From: a virus
Virus record (IMG/VR): IMGVR_UViG_3300028810_000013
Coordinates: 1-21,116 of that record
Reading direction: 5' to 3' (one strand)
Length of the DNA: 21,116 nucleotides
A program made the translations under genes and the position numbers. Shown one piece after another: positions 7,965 through 14,828 of the stretch; positions within the stretch are counted from its first letter, which is position 1; every line of letters begins with the position of its first letter. Below the pieces are notes generated by a model. It did not search any database, was not told where the DNA came from, and worked only from the letters and a program-made list of their open reading frames with translations.

Positions 7965-9026
7965 TCAGGACGTCTGAATCTTGCGGGTGTACCGAAGACG
8001 CACGGAATGGATCATGAGGTCGTCGGTGCCGAGCGTTCCGGCGGTCGGTGTGACAGTGAACGTCATCGAATGAGCGCCGGCGGGAATGTCCGCGGCTGCG
8101 AGCGTGAGCGTGAGCTTCTTCGTGGTCTTCGCGACGGCATTGCCGACGAGGGCATCGGTGACGCCGCCGGCGTTCGCGTCCGCGTCGTGCAGATCGCCGT
8201 TCGCGAGAATGAACGCCGTGCAGGTCAGCGTGGTCGCGTCGCCGACGGTCGCGCCGCTCTTCGAGCAAAGGAACTCGAGTTGCGCGGCCGCGGTGTCGTC
8301 GAGGTCGGGCGGTAGCGACAGCTGGCAGAGCGCGGTGCCCGGCGTCGCGTCGTTGTTCCACCGAAGGTTCAGCGCCTCGGAGTCGGCCAGGTTGAAGCCG
8401 AACGTGGGCGTACCGGCGCTCACGAACTTCGCGAGTGGATCGCCGTCGGCATCGAGGAACGACGTGATCGGAATGTGCACGTAGGCGTTCGCCGTCGCGG
8501 CGTCCGCTTGCAACGCGTCGACGTCGATCTGCGCGGTGTCGAGCTGGCTCGCCTCACTCGCGGCGATCACGAGCATCGCGGCGACGTGCGGCCCCATCCA
8601 CGCGTAGACGAGACCGTTGCGATACTCGGAGATGAGCCCGGCGATCGCGCGCGTGTCGGTGCCGTTTGTGAGCGCGAGCGTCTGATCGTCGACGACGAAG
8701 CAGACCTTTCCCGCGTCGTCCGCCGCGATGTCATCACCGCCGCCGCTCGCCGAGAGGTACCCGAAAACGCCGAACTCGACCTCGACCTGGACGGCATCGG
8801 CCGCGCCACCGAGCACGGAGCCGGTGCGGTTGTCGTAGGTCGCCGAGGCTTTGCCGACGACCTTGACGCAACCGGCCGCGATGAGACCGCCGGGCATCGC
8901 GCGACCGGAGGAGTCGAGGCCGACGATCGCGCCCTTGAAGATGCGGACGTTCGCCTTGATGGGGTAGGTGCCGCGCGCCGGTAGCAGCCCGGCGAATTCC
9001 GTCATGCGTTCGATCGACAGGCTCAT
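7965..9026 (-). CDS. Capsid decoration-type protein fused to a C-terminal beta-sandwich domain
   Basis: A 353-residue protein between protease/scaffold and major capsid protein, where lambda gpD or DUF2190-like head decoration proteins are found. Residues 1-150 fit such a protein: VRIFKGAIVGLDSSGRAMPG, a small beta barrel, and a conserved-looking RAIAGLISEYRNGLVYAWMG. Residues about 180-353 form a second, Thr/Ala-rich beta domain ending LMIHSVRLRYTRKIQTS, similar in pattern to lectin-like or fibre domains of virion surface proteins. A GGGAG Shine-Dalgarno lies 10 bases before the ATG, and the start is 3 bases after the protease stop. The decoration role is inferred from position and the N-terminal pattern. 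Confidence 0.75.
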   Translation of the reverse strand: MSLSIERMTEFAGLLPARGTYPIKANVRIFKGAIVGLDSSGRAMPGGLIAAGCVKVVGKASATYDNRTGSVLGGAADAVQVEVEFGVFGYLSASGGGDDIAADDAGKVCFVVDDQTLALTNGTDTRAIAGLISEYRNGLVYAWMGPHVAAMLVIAASEASQLDTAQIDVDALQADAATANAYVHIPITSFLDADGDPLAKFVSAGTPTFGFNLADSEALNLRWNNDATPGTALCQLSLPPDLDDTAAAQLEFLCSKSGATVGDATTLTCTAFILANGDLHDADANAGGVTDALVGNAVAKTTKKLTLTLAAADIPAGAHSMTFTVTPTAGTLGTDDLMIHSVRLRYTRKIQTS

Positions 9027-9029
9027 TGG

Positions 9030-9740
9030 TCAGGCTCCCTGCACGTTCGTGGTATTGCTGCGCGCTCGGATGCCGGCGCGGGTTGCGGCGTACTTCGCGG
9101 GGTCGATCTTGCGTTCGGTACAAATCGCGAGCTCGCGATCGCTGAGCCCATGCGCGCCGGCGCCGCCCTTGGCCGGCGGGCGGATCGGGTCGTTCTCGCT
9201 GCGCGCGCCCTTCGGGGGGGTGAGAGCAGCCACGCGAGCGCGGAGCTCGGCGATCGGTTCCTTGGCCAGGCGCTCACACGGCGTCTTGCCGTCGGGAATG
9301 CCTTCCTTGTCTTTCGCCCACGCCGTCGCCGGCGTCTCGGCTCGGAGCTTGACGAGCTCGCCGACGAGGCGACGCTTCTCGGAGCTCTCGAACGTTGTCC
9401 GCTCGGTGTCGAGCCGCGTGGTCTCGGCTTCGAGCTTGAGGTGCGACTCACGCCACGCCGTGATCTCGGTCATCGCCTCGCCAAGATCTTTGCGCCCGGT
9501 GAGACGCACGAGCGCGCGCGAAGCGGTGCCGAGCCGAGCCGCGGCCGCCATGGGCGCGGGCTGCTCTTCGATCGGCGGCTCCTTCGCCGCTTCTTCGGGT
9601 TTCGGCTCTTCGCTCACGCCGTTCGCGGCGTCGGTGACTTTCTTGACCATGGCGCCGATCGTCGCGATGACGTCTTCGACGGTGGCATCCGCGCCGAGGC
9701 CGAGGGCTTCCGCGATCGCGATGAGTTGCTCTTGAGTCAT
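9030..9740 (-). CDS. Nested capsid scaffold protein from an internal start (Mu gpZ-like)
   Basis: An in-frame ATG at 9740-9738, codon 167 of the protease frame, is preceded by GGCGGAG with 8 bases of spacing, a good Shine-Dalgarno. The product would be about 236 residues starting MTQEQLIAIAEALGLGADAT: helical, acidic/basic-rich, with a Pro/Glu-rich linker (KPEEAAKEPPIEEQPAP) and a long coiled-coil-like stretch (LKLEAETTRLDTERTTFESS). In Mu and lambda the scaffold is made from an in-frame internal start in the protease gene, so the arrangement is expected. The start and ribosome site are seen; the product is inferred. Confidence 0.75.
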   Translation of the reverse strand: MTQEQLIAIAEALGLGADATVEDVIATIGAMVKKVTDAANGVSEEPKPEEAAKEPPIEEQPAPMAAAARLGTASRALVRLTGRKDLGEAMTEITAWRESHLKLEAETTRLDTERTTFESSEKRRLVGELVKLRAETPATAWAKDKEGIPDGKTPCERLAKEPIAELRARVAALTPPKGARSENDPIRPPAKGGAGAHGLSDRELAICTERKIDPAKYAATRAGIRARSNTTNVQGA

Positions 9741-10196
9741 GGGGTCGTCTCCGCCGTTGAGGGAAGCCGCGACGAGCGGCTCGAGCTTGTCGGTTGCTGG
9801 CAATGCGGTGATCGCAACGTTGAGGATCCGCTTGATCCGCCGCGTGTTCTTTTCGAATTCGAAGACGGGCGAGATGTAGCGTTGACGCTTCTCGCGAAGG
9901 CGCGCTTCGCCGTCCGGCGTCCAGGTGACGTTAGTCGCCCAAAGCTCGCCGTTGCGAAGCTCGAGGCGACACCAGCCGCGCGCGTCGGGGTCGAAGTTCG
10001 GGCCCTCGTCGTCGAGCGACAGGTGCTCGAGGTCGATCATGATGTCGGCGCCGTGACTCTCGAAGCGAGCCATCACCTCGCGCGCAGCTTGCTCGTCGAA
10101 GAGCCCGCCGCCGTTCAACGTCGTGTTCATGCCCGCGGTGAAGATCCGGAACTCCGTCGGCGGCGCCTCGCTCGAGGCGAGGACGCTGAGCACCAT
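9030..10196 (-). CDS. Mu gpI-like prohead protease fused to scaffold
   Basis: Residue numbers here count from an in-frame ATG at 10238 (402 residues if used). Residues 25-160 contain TEFRIFTAGMNTT, IMIDLEHLSLDDEGPNFDPD and ISPVFEFEKNTRRIKRILNV, the pattern of Mu I-type proteases. Residues 167-402 are scaffold-like: helical, Glu/Lys/Ala-rich, ending DRELAICTERKIDPAKYAAT and a short tail. The protease would cut the scaffold out of the prohead. I prefer the ATG at 10196 (residue 15, MVLSVLASSE): no Shine-Dalgarno precedes 10238, whereas AAAGGAG lies just upstream of 10196 and a three-codon frame stops on that ATG. Confidence 0.86.
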   Translation of the reverse strand: MVLSVLASSEAPPTEFRIFTAGMNTTLNGGGLFDEQAAREVMARFESHGADIMIDLEHLSLDDEGPNFDPDARGWCRLELRNGELWATNVTWTPDGEARLREKRQRYISPVFEFEKNTRRIKRILNVAITALPATDKLEPLVAASLNGGDDPMTQEQLIAIAEALGLGADATVEDVIATIGAMVKKVTDAANGVSEEPKPEEAAKEPPIEEQPAPMAAAARLGTASRALVRLTGRKDLGEAMTEITAWRESHLKLEAETTRLDTERTTFESSEKRRLVGELVKLRAETPATAWAKDKEGIPDGKTPCERLAKEPIAELRARVAALTPPKGARSENDPIRPPAKGGAGAHGLSDRELAICTERKIDPAKYAATRAGIRARSNTTNVQGA

Positions 10197-10337
10197 CAAA
10201 CCAGCATGGTGAGCTCCTTTGCGTGCACGAATTCTCATTCGCTGTTATCAACACAAATGGATCAACCGATATCGACAATGCAAACAGTTTCGAGCTTTCC
10301 AGTGGTAACCGTTAACGCAAAACGTCGGAGGTAAGCC
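10197..10337. promoter_or_regulatory. AT-richer divergent control region between protease and portal genes
   Basis: About 100 bases between the two divergent genes are clearly less GC-rich than the rest of the window. They contain CGATATCG and GTTAAC palindromes and, read leftward, two GTTGAT copies ending in TTGATAAC. Plausible but imperfect promoter elements occur on both strands, and I could not fix one convincingly. The plus-strand portal gene has a strong GGAGGTAA site (10327-10334) 3 bases before its ATG. The leftward side carries AAAGGAG in front of the 3-codon frame ATG CTG GTT TGA. Divergent promoters here follow from gene orientation. Confidence 0.55.
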
Positions 10338-11909
10338 ATGGGCGCGCCGTCAAAACGAGCCAAGAAAATAAGGGTCGCCAGCGACTTCGACCTCATCCGC
10401 CTCGCGGCTGAAATGCGGCCCCCGAAGGTTTCCACTGGTTTGTATGCTTGGGAGCTCGATTCCATCCGCCGAGCTCGCGACGAACAGATGCTCGGGCGCT
10501 TCGAGCTCCCCGCCCGTCTCGCCGAGGCGACCTGGACCGACTACGCGATCTTCTCGGCGTTCTTGAACCGGCTCGCCCCTCAGCGCGGACTTCCGATCGC
10601 GCTCAAGCCGCCGAACGATAGCGCTCGAGCGGCGCGCGTTCTCTCGGAGGCTGAGGCGCTCTTCGGAAAGAACGGCGTCGGTATCAGCCCCGACACGCTC
10701 AGCGATATCGACGGTGCACTAGCGAACCATGGCGTGGCGTTCGCGATCAACGTGGTGACCCCACGCGACGACGGATCGCGCATCGACTTCGAGGTGAAGA
10801 CCTGGCCGATCGAGTTCGTGCGATGGGACCCTTCGCGCCGCGCCTTCCGAGCTCGGCTCGAGGGCGGCTGCGAGGAGACGATCTGCCACGGCGACGGCCG
10901 ATGGATCGTTTTCCAGATGCACGAGCACGAGCCTTGGAAGCACGGCTCGATCCTTCCGGCCGGAATGCTTTGGGCCGATCACGCGATCGGGGTTCGCGAC
11001 CGCTCGCACGCCGGCACGATCCGAGGGAACGGGAAGTACGTCGGAACGCTGCCCGAGGGGATCGCCCTGCAGGACGAGGAAGGCAAGCTCACCCCCGAGG
11101 CCGCGGCGTTCGTGCAGCTCATGCGCGATCTCGCGAGCGTCGAGTCGCCCGTCGGCCTGAAACCGTTCGGCGCGGTGCTCGATCTCATCGTCGACAATTC
11201 GCAGGGCTGGCAGATCTTCAAGGAGATCATCGACGGCGGCGACAAGGCGGCGGACAAGATCTACATCGGCCGCGACTCGACGGCGGCGAGCGCCGGCGGC
11301 GACGGTGTCGAGTTCATGTTCGGCGTCCGTGACGACATCGTCGAGGGGACTTGCAACGCGATCTCGCGCGGGCTGCTCGAGGGGACGATCGAGCCGTGGG
11401 CGGCGCTCAACTATGGTGACTCGCAGCTTGCCCCGACGAGGGTGTATCTCCTGCCCGACGCCGATCAAGACGCGCGCCTCAAGTCGCTCGCCGAGCGAAC
11501 GAAGGCGTTCTACGACGCGATCGATCAAGCGAAGAAGAACGGCTTCGAGGTCGATCAGGCATACGTCGACGCGCTCGCGAAGGAGTTCGACATCAAGGCC
11601 CCGAAGCTTCCAACGCAAGCGGCGAAGGGCCCGAGCGTGACGCTCGCGCCGACCGACGTCGCGAAGGTCACGAAGGTGAACGAGGCGCGAGCCAGCGCCG
11701 GCCTCGAGGCTCTCACGAAACCCGACGGCTCGCCTGACCCCGACGGTGAGCTCATGGTGTCTACCTTCGCCGCAAAGCAGGACGCCGTATTTAAAGCTTT
11801 GATCCCCCCGGCCACCGCGGGAGCGCCCCCGCCAAACCCGTCGGCGCCCCCGGGCGCCCCCCCGCCTGCATCGCCCGTAGCGCCGCCGAAACTTGCGGCA
11901 GTGCCTTGA
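10338..11909 (+). CDS. Portal protein, DUF935 / Mu gp29-like, on the opposite strand
   Basis: A 523-residue protein matching the Mu-type portal group: an N-terminal helix region (YAWELDSIRRARDEQMLGRF), a mixed wing region with WPIEFVRWDPSRRAFRARLE, RWIVFQMHEHEPWKHGSILP, then the stem/crown part with QGWQIFKEIIDGGDKAADK and TIEPWAALNYGDSQLAPTRV. The C-terminus is a Pro/Ala-rich tail of about 35 residues. It forms the ring through which DNA is pumped. A strong GGAGGTAA ribosome site lies just upstream. It sits between large terminase and protease, the normal place, but is the only large gene on the plus strand. Its last 119 bases overlap the end of the terminase gene tail-to-tail, and the Pro-rich tail is the antisense of the terminase Gly-rich tail. 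Confidence 0.9.
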   Translation: MGAPSKRAKKIRVASDFDLIRLAAEMRPPKVSTGLYAWELDSIRRARDEQMLGRFELPARLAEATWTDYAIFSAFLNRLAPQRGLPIALKPPNDSARAARVLSEAEALFGKNGVGISPDTLSDIDGALANHGVAFAINVVTPRDDGSRIDFEVKTWPIEFVRWDPSRRAFRARLEGGCEETICHGDGRWIVFQMHEHEPWKHGSILPAGMLWADHAIGVRDRSHAGTIRGNGKYVGTLPEGIALQDEEGKLTPEAAAFVQLMRDLASVESPVGLKPFGAVLDLIVDNSQGWQIFKEIIDGGDKAADKIYIGRDSTAASAGGDGVEFMFGVRDDIVEGTCNAISRGLLEGTIEPWAALNYGDSQLAPTRVYLLPDADQDARLKSLAERTKAFYDAIDQAKKNGFEVDQAYVDALAKEFDIKAPKLPTQAAKGPSVTLAPTDVAKVTKVNEARASAGLEALTKPDGSPDPDGELMVSTFAAKQDAVFKALIPPATAGAPPPNPSAPPGAPPPASPVAPPKLAAVP

Positions 11910-13377
11910 AGCCTGAGCGGTAGTCCTTCTTCTCTTCTTCGCCGAGGCGCGCGAGATGCCAGACGAGCATGACGAGCGCGTCGAGCCGGTTCGGGCTCTT
12001 GCCCCCGAGCGAGGGATCCCATTCGGTGATCTCTTGCTCGAGCTTTGGTAAGTGCCCGACGAAGTGAATGAAACCTCTTTCAGCGAGCGTGGCGACCGGC
12101 TCAGCCCGGATCTTCTTTCCGCGCGTGGCAAGCACTTCGACGATCTTGAGCGCGAGAGACGCAAGCTCGCCTTGCTTGCGACGCATCGCGGCGCGCACGT
12201 TCGACGCGACGAGATCGCCGCCGCGGTTGCGTTCGACGATGACGACGTCCGTCTCGTTCTGCTTGCATGTCTTGACGACGTCGTCGCCCCACTTGTCTGG
12301 CTTCGCGCGCTCGTCGTCCGTCGCATCGACCCAAATGTAGATGTGCTGATCGACGCCTCGCCCGCCGGCGATGACACCCGTCGGATCGTTGTCGGGCCCG
12401 GTCGCGATACCGGGGTCGACCGAGACCGCCGTTTCCTCGAGCTCGGGCGCGGTGAGGACACGGTGGGCATCGATCACTGATGCGCGGAACAACGCGCCGG
12501 GGTTGTCGGTCAGGATCTTGCCCTCGAGCTCCTGGTCTCCGAGGCGCGTCCCTCCGTACTTTCCCTGCATTCGCGCGACGTATTTCGCCTTGAGGTTCGC
12601 CGCGTTCTCGGACTGGGACATCAGGATCGTTACAGTCTCTTCGTCGGCAATGATCTCGCGAAGGATCTGCAAGGGAAGCGGGGTGCCGGTAAAGAAGATC
12701 TCGAGCTCGATGGGACCGTCCAAGCGAGTCGCCAGCTCGATGTTGTGCCAGATCGTCTCGAGGTGCTTCCAGTGCGCGGGCTCGTCACACCACACGGTGT
12801 CAAGGTTCGGCCCGCGAAACTCCGGCTTCTCCGCGCTGTTGATGTACGCGAGCGCGCCGCCGCACGCCTCCGCGCTCGAGCAACCCGAGCACGTCGCGCG
12901 ATGAAAGTAGAGGAGGCCCTTGTGCGGCTTGTAGACCGGTTTTAACCGCGGCGGGAAAACGGACAGGATGCCGTCGGCTCCGCCCTCCCCCATGATCTGG
13001 TAGCGCTCAATGTCGTCGAACGTCGGGCCGACAATGGCGATCCCTTGCGCGCCCGCCTCGATACGCCGGCGGAGTCGTTGGGCACCGGAAAGCGTTTTGC
13101 CCGACCCGCGCCCGCCGAGCCAAAAAAGGATGCGGTGCGGGATGTCCGACAGGTCGGGATCCTGTTTCGGGCGCGCCCAAGTTCCCCAGTCGTACCGAAG
13201 CTGAGCGAGTTCGACCATCGAGAACTGGCCGATGATCTCGTCGCGACTTTCCTTCGGAAGACGGGCAAAGCGTTCGGCAAGCCCCGGCCCCTTGAGTGCC
13301 TCGGACAACGCTTGCGCGCGTGTGACGGCGTCCGCGTAGTGCTTCTCGAATTCGGCTTCGCGCGCGGCCGAGGTCAA
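11791..13377 (-). CDS. Terminase large subunit (packaging ATPase and nuclease)
   Basis: A 528-residue protein. Walker A is GGRGSGKT (88-95), Walker B LDTVWCDE (192-199). The RNase H-like nuclease acids appear as D321 in VSVDPG, E382 in VVIVERN and D466 in NRLDALV, in the right order and spacing. It pumps DNA through the portal and cuts it. A small cysteine cluster, CSGCSSAEAC (163-172), lies between Walker A and B and could bind a metal; this is not a standard terminase feature. The start is TTG at 13377, overlapping the small-terminase TGA as TTGA. The last 119 bases overlap the convergent portal gene. Confidence 0.95.
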   Translation of the reverse strand: MTSAAREAEFEKHYADAVTRAQALSEALKGPGLAERFARLPKESRDEIIGQFSMVELAQLRYDWGTWARPKQDPDLSDIPHRILFWLGGRGSGKTLSGAQRLRRRIEAGAQGIAIVGPTFDDIERYQIMGEGGADGILSVFPPRLKPVYKPHKGLLYFHRATCSGCSSAEACGGALAYINSAEKPEFRGPNLDTVWCDEPAHWKHLETIWHNIELATRLDGPIELEIFFTGTPLPLQILREIIADEETVTILMSQSENAANLKAKYVARMQGKYGGTRLGDQELEGKILTDNPGALFRASVIDAHRVLTAPELEETAVSVDPGIATGPDNDPTGVIAGGRGVDQHIYIWVDATDDERAKPDKWGDDVVKTCKQNETDVVIVERNRGGDLVASNVRAAMRRKQGELASLALKIVEVLATRGKKIRAEPVATLAERGFIHFVGHLPKLEQEITEWDPSLGGKSPNRLDALVMLVWHLARLGEEEKKDYRSGFKALPQVSAALRAMQAGGRPGAPTGLAGALPRWPGGSKL

Positions 13378-13958
13378 CGGCGGCCCCTTCCGTACGGGTC
13401 ACCGCCGCACGACAGACAAATGAAACCCGCCTCGGCTTTCTCGATGAGCCTTCCGAACTTGCGCCGCAGCTGCGCCGCCGCTTCGACGTTCGAAGGATCG
13501 TTCGCCGGGTCGACGGGCGCGCTCGGCGTCAGCTCAGCGATCCGCGTCGCGAGGCGCTCGGCGATCGTCATCGCCTTGTCGTAGTCGCCCATATTCGACG
13601 TCCCCGCCTTGACCGCGTCGCGGTGGTACCGGACGAATGCGTACGCCTCGGCGAGCTGCTCGTGCAGGTCGCCAAGCATGGTCGCGAGGTCCCTCGACGG
13701 GTCGGGGATCTGCATTTCCGCTAGCCGCTTCTGCTGATCGAGCAGCTTCGCGGCCGCCGCGTCGGGGGGGGAGCGCTTCCTTTTCTTGCGATCGCCCTGA
13801 CCTCCGTTCGCCTCGAGCCCGGCGTCCTCCAACCATCCGAGGATCGTGGGGTGACTTACTCCCAAAGCCTCCGCGATCTCCCGCGAGCTCTTGCCCTCGG
13901 AGTGCAGCTCGAGCATCCGTTTGATCTTCTGCGGCGTCTTGCGAGACGGTTGCGGCAT
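13374..13958 (-). CDS. Putative terminase small subunit
   Basis: A 194-residue protein. Residues about 8-45 form a resolvase-like helix-turn-helix (KSSREIAEALGVSHPTILGW), as expected of a protein that recognises packaging sites on DNA. A basic linker follows, then a helical middle that would carry ring assembly. The C-terminus has CLSCGGDPYGRGRR, with a CxxC pair, where small terminases often contact the large subunit. It lies directly upstream of and overlaps the large terminase. The call rests on helix-turn-helix, size and position. Confidence 0.82.
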   Translation of the reverse strand: MPQPSRKTPQKIKRMLELHSEGKSSREIAEALGVSHPTILGWLEDAGLEANGGQGDRKKRKRSPPDAAAAKLLDQQKRLAEMQIPDPSRDLATMLGDLHEQLAEAYAFVRYHRDAVKAGTSNMGDYDKAMTIAERLATRIAELTPSAPVDPANDPSNVEAAAQLRRKFGRLIEKAEAGFICLSCGGDPYGRGRR

Positions 13959-14059
13959 GCGGTGGCCTACGTCGTGCGGTTCGTTTCAATTGGGGCGGTA
14001 AGCTTCGCTAACCCACCGATATTTGTTGCCGAGGCGGCTACCTCTAACGGTCGTTTTGC

Positions 14060-14236
14060 CTACACCGGGGGGGCTATGTTTTTTTGGTGTCGTCGAGGCG
14101 ACCGACGACCGAGGAGCAGCTCCTTGCCGAGCTCCCACCACGCGCCGGGATGCCACCACCGAATGCGTAAGATGACCTCGTATCCACCTGCACTGCGCTT
14201 CTCGGCAACGACCTTGAGCCACCCCGGTAGCCTCAT
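14060..14236 (-). CDS. Small Trp-rich basic protein of unknown function
   Basis: A 58-residue product, MRLPGWLKVVAEKRSAGGYE... with RIRWWHPGAWWELGKELLLG, rich in tryptophan and basic residues and without a true membrane span. ATG 14236-14234 overlaps the previous stop as ATGA, so it belongs to the coupled early chain. Near its end the minus strand carries A7 and C7 runs, and A AAA AAC (14084-14078) is in phase for a -1 slip. A slip would add about 30 residues and move the stop to 13986. Function unknown. Confidence 0.55.
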   Translation of the reverse strand: MRLPGWLKVVAEKRSAGGYEVILRIRWWHPGAWWELGKELLLGRRSPRRHQKNIAPPV

Positions 14237-14391
14237 GACTCGGCCTCGCTGCCATCGTCGTCGTCGAGGTGAAAGGTGAGCCGCTGCCCCTTGCCGTGGC
14301 AGTAGATGCACAAGCCATCCGCCTCGGCGTCGTCCTTGCCCCTGCCGTCGCACTCCGGGCAGTCGATCCACTCGCCCTCTGTGCAGGTCAT
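14233..14391 (-). CDS. Small DnaJ-type zinc-finger protein
   Basis: A 52-residue protein with two CxxCxGxG motifs, CPECDGRG (11-18) and CIYCHGKG (28-35), followed by an acidic C-terminus (LDDDDGSEAES). Paired CxxCxGxG motifs bind one zinc in DnaJ-like proteins, and such mini-proteins are common in phage early regions. Its ATG and its stop both overlap neighbours by 4 bases (ATGA), which is strong support for a gene this short. Partner and role unknown; protein-protein or nucleic-acid binding is possible. Confidence 0.72.
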   Translation of the reverse strand: MTCTEGEWIDCPECDGRGKDDAEADGLCIYCHGKGQRLTFHLDDDDGSEAES

Positions 14392-14828
14392 GACTCGGCC
14401 GGAGTGGAAGGAGCTAAGCTGTCGCCATGGTCGCTCTGATCCCCGTGCTCATCGCCATCGCCGGCGCCCTGGTCTACGCCCTTGCGAGCAACGCCAAGGT
14501 CGCCGAGCTCGGGCGCCTGCTGTTCGCGTGCGCCGTTCTCGCGCTCATGCTCGGCGCCGCCGGCCACACCGTTCGCCTGTTCTGACTTCGCACCCACCGC
14601 GGCCTTGAGCTCTGCCGCCTTCTCAGCGCCCTTCGTACGCGGCGACGGCGGAAACCTGAGCGTCGCAACCGACTCGCTCACGATGCCCGCTGCGACCGCG
14701 AGGGCGAGGACAATGGGCAGGTCGAAGTCTTTCTTGCGAACGAGATCGGAGTCGCCTCCCTCGACCGGCCATTCGACGTGCAGCCGGATCTTGCCCTCGT
14801 GCTTCTTGACGCTCATCTGAATGTTCAT
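14388..14828 (-). CDS. Unknown early protein whose 3' part lies antisense to a plus-strand gene
   Basis: A 146-residue frame beginning MNIQMSVKKHEGKIRLHVEW. The first 80 residues use normal G/C-ending codons, look like a folded domain and include DLPIVLALAVAAGIVSESVA. The last 60 residues are low-complexity (Gly/Asp/Glu/Gln) and are exactly antisense to the plus-strand membrane-protein gene at 14427-14585, so they may be a non-globular by-product. Start and stop each form a 4-base ATGA overlap with neighbours, supporting translation to the end. No family recognised. Confidence 0.6.
   Translation of the reverse strand: MNIQMSVKKHEGKIRLHVEWPVEGGDSDLVRKKDFDLPIVLALAVAAGIVSESVATLRFPPSPRTKGAEKAAELKAAVGAKSEQANGVAGGAEHERENGAREQQAPELGDLGVARKGVDQGAGDGDEHGDQSDHGDSLAPSTPAES
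14427..14585 (+). CDS. Small two-helix membrane protein, embedded antisense
   Basis: A 52-residue plus-strand product: MVALIPVLIAIAGALVYALA, then SNAKVAELGRL, then a second hydrophobic helix FACAVLALMLGAA and GHTVRLF. Two membrane helices joined by a short N.KVAE.GR loop form a pattern I recognise from small phage-encoded membrane proteins of unknown function; a holin-like role is possible. Almost all third codon positions are G or C, better than in the opposite frame. AAGGAG lies at 14408-14413, 13 bases before the ATG, which is rather far. It lies wholly inside the minus-strand gene 14388-14828. Confidence 0.7.
   Translation: MVALIPVLIAIAGALVYALASNAKVAELGRLLFACAVLALMLGAAGHTVRLF

Noticed and set aside
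6783-8315. 510-codon open frame on the plus strand opposite the capsid genes
   Set aside because: It is Arg/Glu-rich low-complexity sequence, lies antisense to well-recognised capsid and decoration genes, and has no family pattern. Long shadow frames are expected at this GC content.
10719-12470. 583-codon minus-strand open frame opposite the portal gene and out of frame with the large terminase
   Set aside because: Composition is Ser/Arg repeats with no motifs; the portal and terminase frames explain the DNA fully.
13959-14059. Late promoter upstream of the small terminase
   Set aside because: The stretch is slightly AT-richer and has TTGAAA- and AAATAT-like hexamers, but no pair with good match and spacing on the minus strand.
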